Part shown: piece after piece, positions 11,630 through 22,935 of the stretch | How the letters are laid out: every line of letters starts with the position of its first letter | How positions within the stretch are numbered: position 1 is the first letter of the stretch | Origin: Parapristionchus giblindavisi | Lineage: Eukaryota > Nematoda > Chromadorea > Rhabditida > Diplogasteridae | NCBI GenBank assembly: GCA_943737045.1 | Contig: CALSFV010000659.1 | Coordinates: 62,001 to 126,000 of the forward strand | Direction of reading: 5' to 3' | Length of the DNA: 64,000 nucleotides | Made by a program: the position numbers and the translations under genes | Notes under the pieces: model-generated | What the model was told of the DNA's origin: nothing | The model's input: only the letters and a program-made list of their open reading frames with translations | Database searches by the model: none

Positions 11630-12725
11630 TGACTTTTATTCTACACTGTAGGTGTTATCAAGAAACATATCTATCTAATTTTAAACTTATTCAGAACGAG
11701 TGTTCCATTTACTTCAAGCTGCGTTACCACAATACCACTATCGTTTGTCTCAGCTATAAGTAACATTTGAGGATTAATAGATTACTAGAAAGTACGATAT
11801 TCATTCTATTCGTTCGATGAAATCTGTTAATACTGCGTGTCCGATCACCTCTCGTCGCATTACTACAATCGACTGGAATACATCAACCTCGATTCTTCTC
11901 GGAATGAATCATTACAACAGCTTGGTCGTCCTTATATTAGCTCCTCCTGTTCACTCATTATCACAGGCCTAACAATAATCTCCCGCAGGACTTCGTGTGC
12001 CTTGAATAAAGCGTAGTACTTTACAAAAGTGTCCTTATCTTTATTATCGATTGATAAATGACCAGAAGCAATTACGCAAAGACGTGAAATGATCACAATT
12101 TATCAGGAAAAGTTGAACAATGAAAGACGGACGGTACCCTTTGTTACAAGTATGATGTTGTTTAAAAGAATATAAGATAAAAAGGGAAACAGGCGAGATA
12201 GCATGTAAAACTAGGAGAGTTTTCACTGTTTTCCATTTTTTTTTCACAAATAAGACGCTAACTATATGAAGATATTCTGAAACTCTCTGCTCTCCATTCT
12301 GACAGTAAACTCTCGCGGATTCCACTAAGCTTGAGAGTAAAAAAAGAAATGTATTCAACAAATGTGACGTCACAATCGTAACTAGAGGCATTCGTAAAAA
12401 AATATTTCGTCTTCGCTTGTGACGTCACATTTGTCGTACAAATCACTTCTCTAGCTTCATGCATATGGCGAGAGAGCACGGTCAGAGCGTCGAGGCACGA
12501 ATAAGCAAGGGAGCAATTCTAAATACAACGCTAACAACAAGCAAAGATACAAATGCGTAGAATCGATATCATCTCACGGGAGCAAATCAATGCATTGGGA
12601 ATGACTAGAATGTACGGTAGGGTTGCGGTAAGGCTAAGATATCGATTGGTCAAAGCTAAGCGAACGCACAGGGAGGATACGGTATCAAAGGAGCTTGATT
12701 AATTGATCGATTATCGATGGGTAAT
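11630..12725. other. Intergenic, right of the palindrome
   Basis: No exon is supported here. It contains the twin TGACGTCA sites described separately. A GA-rich stretch at 12730-12790 overlaps the end of the Ly-6-like gene on the other strand. Confidence 0.5.
12357..12434. promoter_or_regulatory. Inverted pair of CRE-like TGACGTCA sites
   Basis: Perfect TGACGTCA palindromes lie at 12364-12371 and 12420-12427, start to start 56 bp apart. They sit in extended inverted arms reading CAAATGTGACGTCACAA and TTGTGACGTCACATTTG. TGACGTCA is the canonical bZIP (CREB/ATF) site. Whether it acts here is unknown; the nearest gene ends at 12726 on the minus strand. A small palindromic repeat is the alternative. 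Confidence 0.45.
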
Positions 12726-14389
12726 TTATCGAAGGAGTAGATAGAGTGAGGAGAAGAGAACGATGAGAAGAGAAGATGAAGAGAAGAGAGAATGACTGGA
12801 GTTGCACAGATTGCCTAATAATGAATATGTAAATATTTTTTATAATGTTAGCATTATGTTTTTGTCATTTCCCAAGGTAAACATGTAATTATTGAAGTAT
12901 AATACAAAATTTACTCTCCTCTTTCGAGCGATTGAGTACTTTTAGAATTCCTGATAGTAATTTAAAGGACACCCAGTGCTAGCAATGTTTCAAATTAGTT
13001 CGGGATGATTAATTAAATTGAAAAGAATATCTTTACGTCTCCCAATATTTCTTTGCTCAAGCCTAAAGAAAAGAGTACATATTGCAAGAACTTACCACTG
13101 CAACAGCAGATAAATCCCAGATTGGGAATCGTATCGCACGTCTCGAATATACGATATGTCTGACAGATCGACGATAAACCGACCCCGTCGCAGTATCGAA
13201 CCTGCAATGACGAACAATATTTATTTTACATTAAATATTCATCGTAGAGTCAATATTTATTCGTTCCGATCAATACTAATACCGATCTCATTTCCCGTTA
13301 TGTAAGAATCCCATTCACGGATTTCCTTCCTCTCTCTTACTACTTATGCACATAAAATATTGTACTTATTCCGTATGGACTGTTCTTACTATTCTTCATA
13401 TTCCTCTCCAACTTCGAGTTCAATCGTTTTCTATATAATGTTATCCACTACAACTATCTATTTCATACAATATGAACCCTCTTGAGAGTTCAAGCTCTAG
13501 TTACTCTTCTTGATCTCCTACTCCTCCCTCTCTCTCTCCCCCTCCCCTCTCCCTCTCCCTCTCTTTCTCCCTCTCTTTCTCCCTCTCCCTCTTCCTATTC
13601 CTACCCCTCAACTTCTGTATTTCGCATATACAATTGTCCAACAACAATAGTTCATTCATAGCGGGAGTATAACTATCCACTTCTCACTACTCTCTGTATA
13701 CTTTTCAGTTCCCGTTAGTCTGCCCTTGGAGACTGAAAGATGGAGGGGAATAGGGAGAGCGAGAGAGAAGGAGGGAAATAAGGAGAGGGAGAGAGAGGTA
13801 GAGGGAGAGTATTAGACCACAATTATAAATAACAACATGAGAGTGAATCTAATCGAATTCTACAGTATTGAAAGAAAATAATAATGATGGTGCATTTGGG
13901 TTCATTGGACCGATTGAGACTAGACTTAGACTAGACTTATAGACTTATAACTTATAGCTTATAGCTATAGGTTATAGGGCCACACATTCTTTCCACCAAT
14001 CACAAATTTTCGACACAGATCTTTCAACGGTGCCTTTTTCATAAAGGAGCGAGTGTAACTTGTTCTCTATCAAGATATCAATATTGATTGGTCACAATTT
14101 ACTGAATACGGTCACGACAACAGGCCACGCGGAATTGATTTTTGTTTTTTTTATTCTTCCGTCTCGAGAATTTTCTCCGTTCAAGAAAACAGTGGAAATC
14201 GAATTGATGATTGAAATGTGTGAAACAGTAGCTACTAACCGTATCATATCCAAGAGTCTGTTTGATACACGATAATGATGGACATTCGATCATTTGTAGT
14301 TGACTGCCAGAGTAACATTCGATAGATTCAGTAGATGATATGAAGAGCGAGAGAAGGATCAAGAGGAGCGAGGAAAGGTGAGGTGACAT
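12726..14389 (-). CDS. Small secreted Ly-6/three-finger-like protein, probable GPI anchor
   Basis: Three exons join in phase to 114 residues: 14389-14240, 13201-13096 and 12814-12726. Exon 1 begins MSPHLSSLLLILLSLFISS, a clear signal peptide (~1-22). It continues into IECYSGS and a MIECPSLSC segment. Exon 2 carries RYCDGVG, then SSICQTY and a Cys-rich GFICCCS. Exon 3 starts with NLCN and ends in a hydrophobic tail (SLLIVLFSSLYLLLR). Spaced cysteines with a terminal CC..NLCN followed by a hydrophobic tail are the hallmark of Ly-6/uPAR-type proteins, including the nematode ET-module and ODR-2-like families. The start lies 3 bases after a TTTGCAG acceptor, consistent with spliced-leader addition. 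Family placement is by pattern; its ligand is unknown. Confidence 0.78.
12961..13016. repeat. Partial copy of ~115-bp hairpin MITE family
   Basis: A half element lies in the intron of the Ly-6-like gene. It has a TAAAGGACACCC end and a TTTCAAATTAGTTCGGGATG end, with the central hairpin missing. See 19841-19940 for a full copy. Confidence 0.5.
13528..13605. repeat. CT-rich microsatellite
   Basis: A pyrimidine tract of CTCTCC/CTTTCT units on the plus strand. It is low-complexity with no coding signal. Confidence 0.8.
13735..13812. repeat. GA-rich microsatellite
   Basis: An imperfect purine tract of GGGAGA/GAGAGA units. It lies in the first intron of the Ly-6-like gene, on the opposite strand. 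Confidence 0.75.
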
Positions 14390-14490
14390 TACCTGCAAAT
14401 CAATTTCGATATAATAAGAATATTTATAGTTTCTTAGACGAGAGAAAATAACGATATTCTATGTATTATCAGTATTGAATTTTAAAAAAA

Positions 14491-14602
14491 TAAAGGCACA
14501 CCCGAGCTAATTTGAACCTCTTCGCTCTGGTAACGGTATCTTGTAGACAAAGAGAAAATTACCAGTGGGGAGAGTTTCATATTTGCTCGGAATGTGACTT
14601 TA
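14491..14602. repeat. ~112-bp hairpin MITE
   Basis: A full member of the family whose ends read TAAAGGCACACCCGAGCTAA and, inverted, TTTGCTCGGAATGTGACTTTA. The internal stem contains CTCTGGTAAC and a reverse-complement-like TTACCAG. Confidence 0.7.
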
Positions 14603-15238
14603 AGAGCGATATACATGAAAGAACTTCAACATACGATTTTTGGAGGAAAGTGAGATTATTGACGGGCGAAAAACGAGAAAAAGTAACAATTCAAATAGAG
14701 TTGTGAAGCTTGTTTCAAAGATATTTCAAACAACTGATCTTTAGCTTCTCAAACTTCGACAATAAATTCAATAACAACGTTTCCTAACACTTTGCGCAAC
14801 ACTTTCTTTTCCCTTATTCAGTCAATACGTTCCAATAAAATCCAATGCTTAAACTCGATTTTCGCGCTTTGTCAACATTGAACATAACCATGAATGTCGA
14901 TGATTATGTAAATTAGAAGAAAGAGATTCAAGGGTTCAGGGATAGACACGAAGAAGAATCGATGATCAAAGAAAAGAAGAAGTAGAAGAATGTTCTGTTC
15001 AACCAAAAGAACGTAAAATCAGAGAAAACTCTCTTCATTTCCTACACTCTCTCGTATATTTTCTTTTCCTTTCGCGACGAAGAAGATGATGAAGAATAGA
15101 GTAGGATTAAAGACTACAGATACTACTAGATGACCGGAAGGGACAAGCTGAATGGAGGGACATATAATGGAACAGATGATGATCATGATGTTGAGATTAG
15201 AAGGAAGAAGAAGACAAGACAATGGCATGAATCCAAGA

Positions 15239-15553
15239 GGGAGAGATAGAGAGGGAGAGAGAGGGAGAGAGAGGGAGAGAGAGGGAGAGGGAGAGGGAGG
15301 GAGAGAGGGAGAGGGAGAGGGAGAGGGAGAGGGAGAGGGAGAGGGAGAGGGAGAGGGAGAGGGAGAGGGAGAGGGAGAGGGAGAGGGAGAGGGAAAGGGA
15401 GAGGGAGAGGGAGAGGGAGAGGGAGAGGGAGAGGGAGAGGGAGAGGGAGAGGGAGAGGGAGAGGGAGAGGGAGAGGGAGAGGGAGAGGGAGAGGGAGAGG
15501 GAGAGGGGGAGAGGGAGAGGGAGAGGGAGAGGGAGAGGGAGAGGGAGAGGGAT
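15239..15553. repeat. (GAGAGG)n hexanucleotide array, ~315 bp
   Basis: A near-perfect array of the hexamer GGGAGA, with only a few interruptions (for example an A near 15394 and an extra G near 15506). It produces a long open frame of Gly-Glu repeats, which is a composition artefact. Long polypurine/polypyrimidine mirror repeats like this can form triplex (H-DNA). Confidence 0.92.
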
Positions 15554-15786
15554 AGTAGGGATAAGTTAATTAGTCAGTTGTTAGGTTGAGTATAGAGAAT
15601 GGACACATATGGAAGAAGAAGAAGAAAACATAGCACGTATGTGGATAATTTGGTGATTATGTCTAATGAAAACACCGCAATGCAACTGATTAATCGTAAA
15701 TTATATGTGGATATTAGCATTGGCCTTCAATTATCATCATCGTTTTCAAATCAAATGTAGAATATATTAATTGAAACATATCTGGA

Positions 15787-15882
15787 ACATGATCCCACTC
15801 TGGCAACACTCTATCGTAGACAAAGAAAGCGAGAGAGCATTACCAGAGAGGAGAGCTTAAAATTAGCTTTAATGTTCTGTTA
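15787..15882. repeat. Hairpin MITE copy (ends degraded)
   Basis: It contains the family core: CTCTGGCAACACTCT, a TAGACAAAGAAAGCGAGAGA loop region and CATTACCAGAG, then AGAGCTTAAAATTAGCT. The outer GGCACACC ends are no longer clear. Confidence 0.6.
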
Positions 15883-16469
15883 ACAAGTCGGGAAAGGAAT
15901 AATGAGAGGGATCAGATAGATATTGTGCAAATGGTGGAGAATCTCTCCTCTCTTATCTTTTCTCTTATTCTCCTCTTTGGAATACAGTCTAAATGTGATC
16001 GAATGTTATAGACTATGAGGAAGACTATAGGTGTATGATAAATCTAATTAAACGTTCGATGTTCGGAGGAGCTTTGATGATGAAAGACAAAGGAGATAAT
16101 GATTTGAATGGAATGGTAAGACATTAGAGAATGGGTGGAGGTGCATAGGCCATCCATCACGATTGACAGTGATAGTTGTGAGGGAAAAGGGACTGATTGT
16201 TACTGTGCCAAAGAGAAAAAAAGGAAAGATCGGAGGCTAAATCAAAATCTGCTATCCGATGTCCTGGACGATTATAAATAATTACGCACAATTAAATTGA
16301 TATGAGTTGAAAATCTCCAAGAACATGAAAAGAGTATAATAGGTATATTTGAAATTTGAACAGAATTGATCAATCTCTCAAAAATTGTAGGTAAGGTTTA
16401 CGTGCGCCGCTGTAGTATGAAGCTGTCGAGATGTTCACATATGAAGGAATGGACTGTGAAAATGCGGAA

Positions 16470-16549
16470 GAGAGAGAGAGAAAGAGAGAGAAAAGAGGAG
16501 AGGAAGAGAGAGGGAGAGAGGGGATAGAGGAGGAAGGGTGGAGAAGGCA

Positions 16550-16599
<50 letters not shown>

Positions 16600-16845
16600 A
16601 GGAGAGGAGGAGAGTGGGGAGAGTGTTAAAAGAGGAAGTACCTCTTCTACTCGTTGATCCAATCGGGAGAGGGTGACAATGGGGAGTAAATGGAGAGACA
16701 GGAAGGATGAAGGGGAAGGGGGGAGGAGGAGGGGAGGAGAGAAAGAGAGAGGTTGGGGGGATTGGGAGAGGAGAGGAAGAGGGACGGAGGAAGAGGAGAA
16801 GATTAAAGGAGAGGGAGAGAGAGAGGAATAGAAGGGGGTGGAACC
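16470..16845. repeat. GA-rich low-complexity block
   Basis: A long imperfect purine tract that includes a pure (GA)n run at 16553-16595. Open frames in it (Leu/Ser or Glu/Arg rich) are artefacts of composition. Confidence 0.85.
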
Positions 16846-16849
16846 ACAA

Positions 16850-17565
16850 AGAGGAGGTCTTCGAGGATTCCATCGGCTATCGTTCTCACATAAAACTCAT
16901 CATCGCCACATATTTGGTAAAAAATAGGAGAATGATTTATCCAAGCCCGAGGCGAGATAGCAATTTTGTAAGTAAACAACAATTGGTAAGATGAGGAACG
17001 TCTCTCCGAAATTCTTAGGAATGTAATAACTCGACGATATAACGGTGGTCATCCAACCCAGGGTTGATATCAAAGGTACCAACGATACCAAAGGTTCAAG
17101 ATCAAAGATCAAACTAGAACTGATCAAGCACGACAACATTAGCCATATGCATAACGATGCCCTGCCAACCTTTAAACAGTTCTATGTACGTCTAGATATA
17201 CTGGATCGACAACCACCTTTACATCCTGGATTTAGTGCCCATAAATCTCGGATTCATAAAGCGCGACTGGTCCATTTCCTTGCATGGTGAAAGCATGTCA
17301 ATGGCCCTATACACCGGCAGTAAAAGAGTCGAGAGTGACGAGAGAGGCAAGGATGTAGAAGAGACCGACAGAGTTGTTCAAGATCAAAGATCAACTAGAA
17401 AGGTAAAGATACAAAGTTCAAATATGAAATTACAAAGATCAAAGATCAAACAACAAAGATCAAAGGTCAAAACACAAATATCAATATGAATGAAAGAAGG
17501 TAAAGTCAATGTGGTCTATGAACAGTGAATTAGCATGGAGAGGCTATAATATATGAGTGTAGGTC
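16850..17565. other. Non-coding stretch with AAGATCAAAGATCAA repeats
   Basis: Short open stretches occur on both strands, including 17130-17285 on the plus strand. None joins into a phased gene and I recognise no domain. The stretch includes several copies of the AGATCAA heptad (17098-17115, 17380-17475), the same simple repeat found in introns elsewhere in the window. Confidence 0.4.
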
Positions 17566-17567
17566 GA

Positions 17568-17850
17568 AATGAGGGAGAGGGAGAGGCAGAGGTAGAGGGA
17601 GAGGGAGAGGAAGAGGTACAGGAAGAGGCAGAGGGAGAGGAAGAGGTAGAGGTAGAGGGAGAGGGAGAGGAAGAGGGAGAGGAAGAGGTAGAGGTAGAGG
17701 GAGAGGGAGAGGAAGAGGTACAGGAAGAAGGAGAGGCAGAGGGAGAGAGAGAGAGAGAGAGGAAGAGGTAGAGGTAGAGGGAGAGATACAGGAAGAGGTA
17801 GAGGCAGAGGTAGAGGAAGAGAGAGAGGAAAAGGTAGAGGTAGAGGGACC
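17568..17850. repeat. Purine minisatellite (GGAGAG/GGTAGA)
   Basis: An array mixing AGAGGGAGAGG and AGAGGTAGAGG units with a weak higher-order period of ~60 bp. It is low complexity. Confidence 0.85.
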
Positions 17851-18640
17851 GAGGGAGGGATGGCCTTGTATATGGATCTATATAAAGTAAGTGAGACTGA
17901 GTATGACATCTAAATTAGTGTCCGAGCCGAGTCAACCGGATGGAGGAGTAGATTCATCCATTCATTGAGACTAATGTAGAAGATGTGTGAGGATAGGCCA
18001 GAAGGGGGCGGAGTCACGGAATAGAGATTATGGTAATGATTAGAGATGATTATGGAATCTTTGCATATTTTCAATAATAAAAAGGCAACGAAATGTAGTC
18101 CTATATGAATTTTTGTGATATTGTCGTATTGAGACACATAGTAAGAATAATCTTGTGAGGACCAAAGAATAAAGTAAATTACAATTATAGATATATCATG
18201 AATGGAATGTAAATGTAGGTACTTATAAAAGTATGTACAAATATTACAAAATTGTTAATAGTCATTAGGCTCCAGACAGTGAACCTCTACACGCTTTATA
18301 TCAATCTGTCTAAAAATCATATTTCTGTATTTTCCAACGCATAAAGTAAATATTATATTATAAAATACAAGGACCGAAAAAAAGAACAATGCGATAGAAT
18401 GTGTATGGGATATGTTTCATCTCCTTTTCAAATTTAGGAAAAAGACTTGAAACTCGATAAGAATTGCTTGTAATATATGTATCTTATAATACTTAACAAA
18501 ACTTATTTGATAACTAAGTTTCAATTAAGTTAACTAAAGCGGTGAAAAAAAAAAGATTCCGAGTTCTACATAAGTTCAGATGGATGATTTATCTCTATAA
18601 AACTTGTTTGAGAGATATCATAAATAGGAGTAAGATATAG
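17851..18640. other. AT-rich intergenic DNA
   Basis: I see no exon, tRNA or clear repeat in this stretch. Confidence 0.4.
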
Positions 18641-19082
18641 CATAGAGCTAGGGAAATGAGAGCGCAAAGGAAAATATCGTCACACGACCAATATACAGTA
18701 GGTAATCCTCGGCGTACCAACTATCCGCTACCCCTCCCTCTATTGAACAATACGGAGAGGACAAATGGAGAGGGCGAGGAAGGGGAGAGGGAGAGGTAGA
18801 GGGAGAGAGGTAGAGGGAGCAGCATAAAAAGATCCATTTCATTACTCAAACGATCTTGTAACAATCAATTGTATTGTAGTTGAATAAATGAAGAAAACGG
18901 GAGGAGAAAGTCATAGAAGATGCTGGGATTTCGAAGAAATCAGTGAAAGTTACACATCTCAAGTGCCTGTTTTTGTGGTGATCCAGAACAGAGAAAAGAA
19001 ACGCTTCCAACTGCGATTTGAAATGAAACGAGAGTGGTTTACGATAGACAAACTACGGTATCAAACCGATTTGGCTGTGGTA

Positions 19083-19137
19083 ACGGCAAGAATTGGGATA
19101 TCATGCACAACAGAGACCTGTCGATCTCTTGATAAAT
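19083..19137 (+). mobile_element. 3' remnant of an RTE-like LINE
   Basis: In one frame this reads KNWDIMHNRDLSIS followed by a stop. That matches the C-terminal end (NWIAMHNRAFDLTNS) of the better-preserved remnant at 38887-39136. The DNA after the stop (GATAAATGTGTT) is shared as well. It is only a short fossil. Confidence 0.45.
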
Positions 19138-19840
19138 GTGTTCGAAATGAAAATAAATGAACGTAATCACCGATCATTGTAGGTCTTATTGTTAAAGTTG
19201 TAGGTCCCCGTGCGGAAATGTTCAAATTAGCTCGGGGTGTTACTTTACAAAGATGTGAACATGGGAAGAATAAAGTTTGAATGATTATGATTACAGTATA
19301 CTCGAGAGAAGAGCAAAACGAAATTATATGAATAACTCATATGAAGTGATGTTATGAAGCTTTTGTCATTGAGAAATTCGCCAAACCACCGGTCTGCTAC
19401 AAGAACCAAACACAGTGAAGAATAGAAGAGCTGAAGAGTACTCGTCATAAATGTACCGTCTCTTCAGACGCCTCTGCTCTCTCGCAGTCAGAGAACAGAG
19501 AAATAGTGTGTGATATGAAGAGAGTGTTGACAGAGTTAGTCTCTCTTATAAGAAGATTAGAATGATTCATGGTTGTGTTGAAAATGGTCGAAAGGCGATT
19601 AATCGATCGATAGACAGAAGGGGATTGAGGTATAACCAAATAATCACAATGCTCTCTTTATATTATCCGCTATTTCGTTGGCCCACATATCACAGACCGA
19701 TATGAGGATGGAAGAGCAACTTCATCCGGACTATCGGTCCTTCGTTTCTGAGGAAACGAAAGAACAGTTACTTGAAAGTCACATCAGAGACCCCCTATTG
19801 AACTACAGTTCAACATACCTATTTTAATATTTCATCTGTT

Positions 19841-19940
19841 TAAAGGCACACTCGAGATAATTTGAAAATCTCCGCTCTGGCAATACTCTCTCGTAGACAA
19901 AGAAGATCGGAGAGTAAAATCAGATCGGGGCGTGCCTTGA
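19841..19940. repeat. ~100-bp hairpin MITE, full copy
   Basis: The left end is TTTAAAGGCACACTCGAG. Then come TAATTTGAAAATCTCCGCTC, a central TAGACAAAGAAG, and an inverted right half ending TCGGGGCGTGCCTTG. The whole copy is a near-palindrome of about 100 bp. TTTAAA/TTAA at the ends may include a TTAA target site. Confidence 0.75.
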
Positions 19941-20306
19941 ACCGATTTGCTTTCGCAGAAAACTTGGCATCATTCTCACCCCACCAACAATAACGTTCAC
20001 TATATTAAACGATGTATTCATCTTTATTCTCTTCTTAATAGACGTATGATGCAATGAGATATGACAGAATTGTATGGAGAATGAATGAATGAATAGTGGA
20101 ACCAGAACAAGGAAGAATACGAGGAAAAGTCGGAAGGAACGTGTATTTAACTCGAAAAAAGTTATTTATAACTTATTTTATCTTACTGATAAAAAATTTT
20201 CTATAGAAGGTGTATTTCTTCAGTAACCTATCAGCAAAAGAGTATTTTACGCTGCACAGGTCATCGACTCACTAATCTGTCTCCTTGACGAACTACGTAT
20301 AAATAG

Positions 20307-20423
20307 TTAAAGTGACACCCCGAGTTAATTTGAAAATCTCTTGACTCTGGCGACAATCTCGGATACTTTCTTATAGAGTGATGTCAGAGCGGAGAGTCAA
20401 ATTTGTGTGGAGTACGCCTTAAA
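20307..20423. repeat. ~117-bp hairpin MITE
   Basis: It begins TTAAAGTGACACCCCGAG and ends GTACGCCTTAA. The internal halves TCTTGACTCTGGCG and TCAGAGCGGAGAGTCAAA are roughly inverted. Confidence 0.7.
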
Positions 20424-20799
20424 TAGATCAATAACCGTAGATCCCTCCTAAAGGTAACAGACGATGGTCGATCGAAATGAACTGAACGAGACAGATGCAG
20501 TACACTATAAATATGACCTCTAAATTCGCAGAACCATCTGCCCTTCCTCATTGATGTAACAACCATAGAAGGTTGTTAAATATAATATAAAATGTCCCAA
20601 ATTCATGGAAACAATGATGCCCAAAATGGATTAATCACGGAGAACGTAATAATTTCCATCGAGTGATGTATGCGGGGGAGCGATTAAACTTTTTTCGGGG
20701 TTTGCATACGATAGTTAACCCGGTGATTTGTCATATTATGCTATGATTGATTGAGTTAATCTATTGGCAGGAACAATAGACGAAGGGACGAGAGAGGAA

Positions 20800-20852
20800 A
20801 TGGATAGACTAGAGAGAGGGAAGGAAAAAGAGAGAGACCGAGACGAAGAGAT

Positions 20853-20897
<45 letters not shown>

Positions 20898-21060
20898 TGG
20901 GGGAAGAGGAAGAGGCATAGGTACAGGAAGAGGGAGAGGGAGAGGGAGAGGGAGAGGTAGAGAGAAACGAAGAGGTAGAGGTAGAGGGAGAGGCAGAGGT
21001 AGAGGGAGAGAGAGAACTTCGATGGAGAGGTGGAGGAGGGGGAGGGGGTAGAGAGAGATA
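20800..21060. repeat. Purine-rich microsatellite block
   Basis: A tract of (GA)n, GAGACG and AGAGGTAGAGG units. Open reading frames here are low-complexity Arg/Glu or Ser/Leu repeats and not genes. Confidence 0.85.
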
Positions 21061-21099
21061 GAGATAGTTAGACACAGAATAGGATGATGCTTCTATCCA

Positions 21100-22935
21100 T
21101 TCATTCTTACCATTGATTCGAACCAGTCACAGTTAGCTGTAATCGAGAGGGCATTTAGAGGATAATCAGAGATTGAAAATAGAAAGGGAGAGGGAGAGGG
21201 AGAGGTAGAAAGGGAGAGGGAGAGATCTGCTACAAGCAAATTCATAATCTCGAGTCTCTATAATCCTTGATCTACTTTTATGAATCGATAATCTCTTGAA
21301 ACGAAATGGAATCGAAGTTACAGTTTGTGTCTAGTCAAGAGTCGTAATAATACAAGTTTGTGACCTTCCCAGTGCATGTACCGTTTCTTGCCAAGGAAGA
21401 GAAGGAGAGAGGCAGAGTTCTTCCGCATATTATTGTCCTTGGCTCGGACTTGTAAGTGAACCGCACCGCGTGCGGCAATTGCAGGATTGAAGAGGGAGAG
21501 GTAGAGAACAATAGGCAGAGGGAGAGAGGGATAGGTAGAGGGAGAAGAGTGGCAGAGGGAGAGGGGGAGAAAGGGAGAGGGAGGAGGTAATTAGTCCAGG
21601 TGAGGATGAGACATGGAATGATCGTGGGTATATGACTAGTACTCTTGAATATACAACACTATACATTACATGTGCATTTGATACAGGTCATATACATCAA
21701 GCAAAGCGAATAAGGATCGGGTGACACAAGTGACACGCTGCAAATAATTGTCGGACGCCGCGTGCCGCGATATTAAAGCGGAGATACTGTACATAATAGC
21801 AGATGTTGGGTGTGATCCGTGACCTTTCAATAGCTTAAGCTGTGTTCAAAAGCCACAAAATAAAATAAAAGGTAGTGAAACTATGCTCGTTCTCCTGGAC
21901 TATTTTTTCGTATAATTTCGTCGCTTTTGTACAAGAATTCGGTTCCAAATGCAATAGACTAGACTATAGTAAGGCGCTCCATCAAAATCGACGGAAACGA
22001 CTGAATTCGGAATTGCGGCGGATTTTTGCCACATTTGAAATAAAGAAATATTTGATACAACGATCAATTGATGTAGTATTCTTCGTCTGTTTCTATTTTC
22101 AATGTCAAATGGAAAAGAGGACTAAGACGTGAGGGCCTTACCTCCTCACGGAGGGGATTATCACCATAGGCAGATTGGGTATACTGCTCAAGGATCAATG
22201 GCAGAGTTACAAAAGATGTGAAAAGGAGAGGGAGAGGGACAGAAAAGAAGAGGTAGAGTCAGGATGAGAACAAATTAGGCATATGAATGTATGTCTATTA
22301 TGTGTATACTTATGGTAAGTGGAAGAAATTTATGTGCCATTGTATGGAGTAATGGAGATGATGCCAACAGTCATCATTGTTGTTATACTTCTTATGACAG
22401 ATTGATTCCGCTTATTTTGGTGAGGCTAGGGAAGAAGTGACGAGAGAGTGCGTGAAATGAGGAGAGTTTTTCTACTTTTCTTTTCTTTTCACTTTTTTTC
22501 TTTCTTACCGGTCTCTTCAATGCTCTATCGTTCGCAAACACAACAACAAAGAAATAAAGTTTGAAGCATCACGACTAAAATATTGATCAAATAATAATGG
22601 GAATTCATCCAACTAGAGTGGAAGGTTATTAGCCTTTTTGCTCAATAATAAAGTGGCCCTATAAGTGAGAGGCGATTGGAATGGACTGAGATATACGAGA
22701 ATCGAATAAAGTTTACTGGAGCGGACAATATTAAGGCGATGAGGAGAGGTAAGAGTAGGAAATGGACAGGGAGAGGGAGACTGGTAATTAATAGTGTCCA
22801 CAAGGAGAGACTCGAGATTTACGAGAGACTTAGATCTTAATTCCATGCTCAATCCATTCATTTAAATCTCCTAAAAACATAAACTCTGCGATTTTTTCAT
22901 TCAATTTTTTGAGCGTAAGCCGTGATCAAGTATTT
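21100..22935. other. Non-coding stretch with scattered GA tracts
   Basis: Short purine tracts occur at 21184-21225, 21490-21590 and 22225-22245. An 85-codon open frame at 21875-22132 has no recognisable domain and no supported splice partners. I call no gene here. Confidence 0.4.

Noticed and set aside
15152..15589. 145-codon Gly-Glu repeat open frame
   Set aside because: It is the translation of a (GAGAGG)n microsatellite. It has no start context, splice sites or non-repetitive domain.
16370..16873. Ser/Leu-rich 167-codon open frame (-)
   Set aside because: It is a translation of GA-rich low-complexity DNA. Similar frames at 17544-17909, 27276-27771 and 33190-33685 were rejected for the same reason.
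21875..22132. 85-codon open frame (+)
   Set aside because: No domain, no phased neighbouring exons and unremarkable composition.
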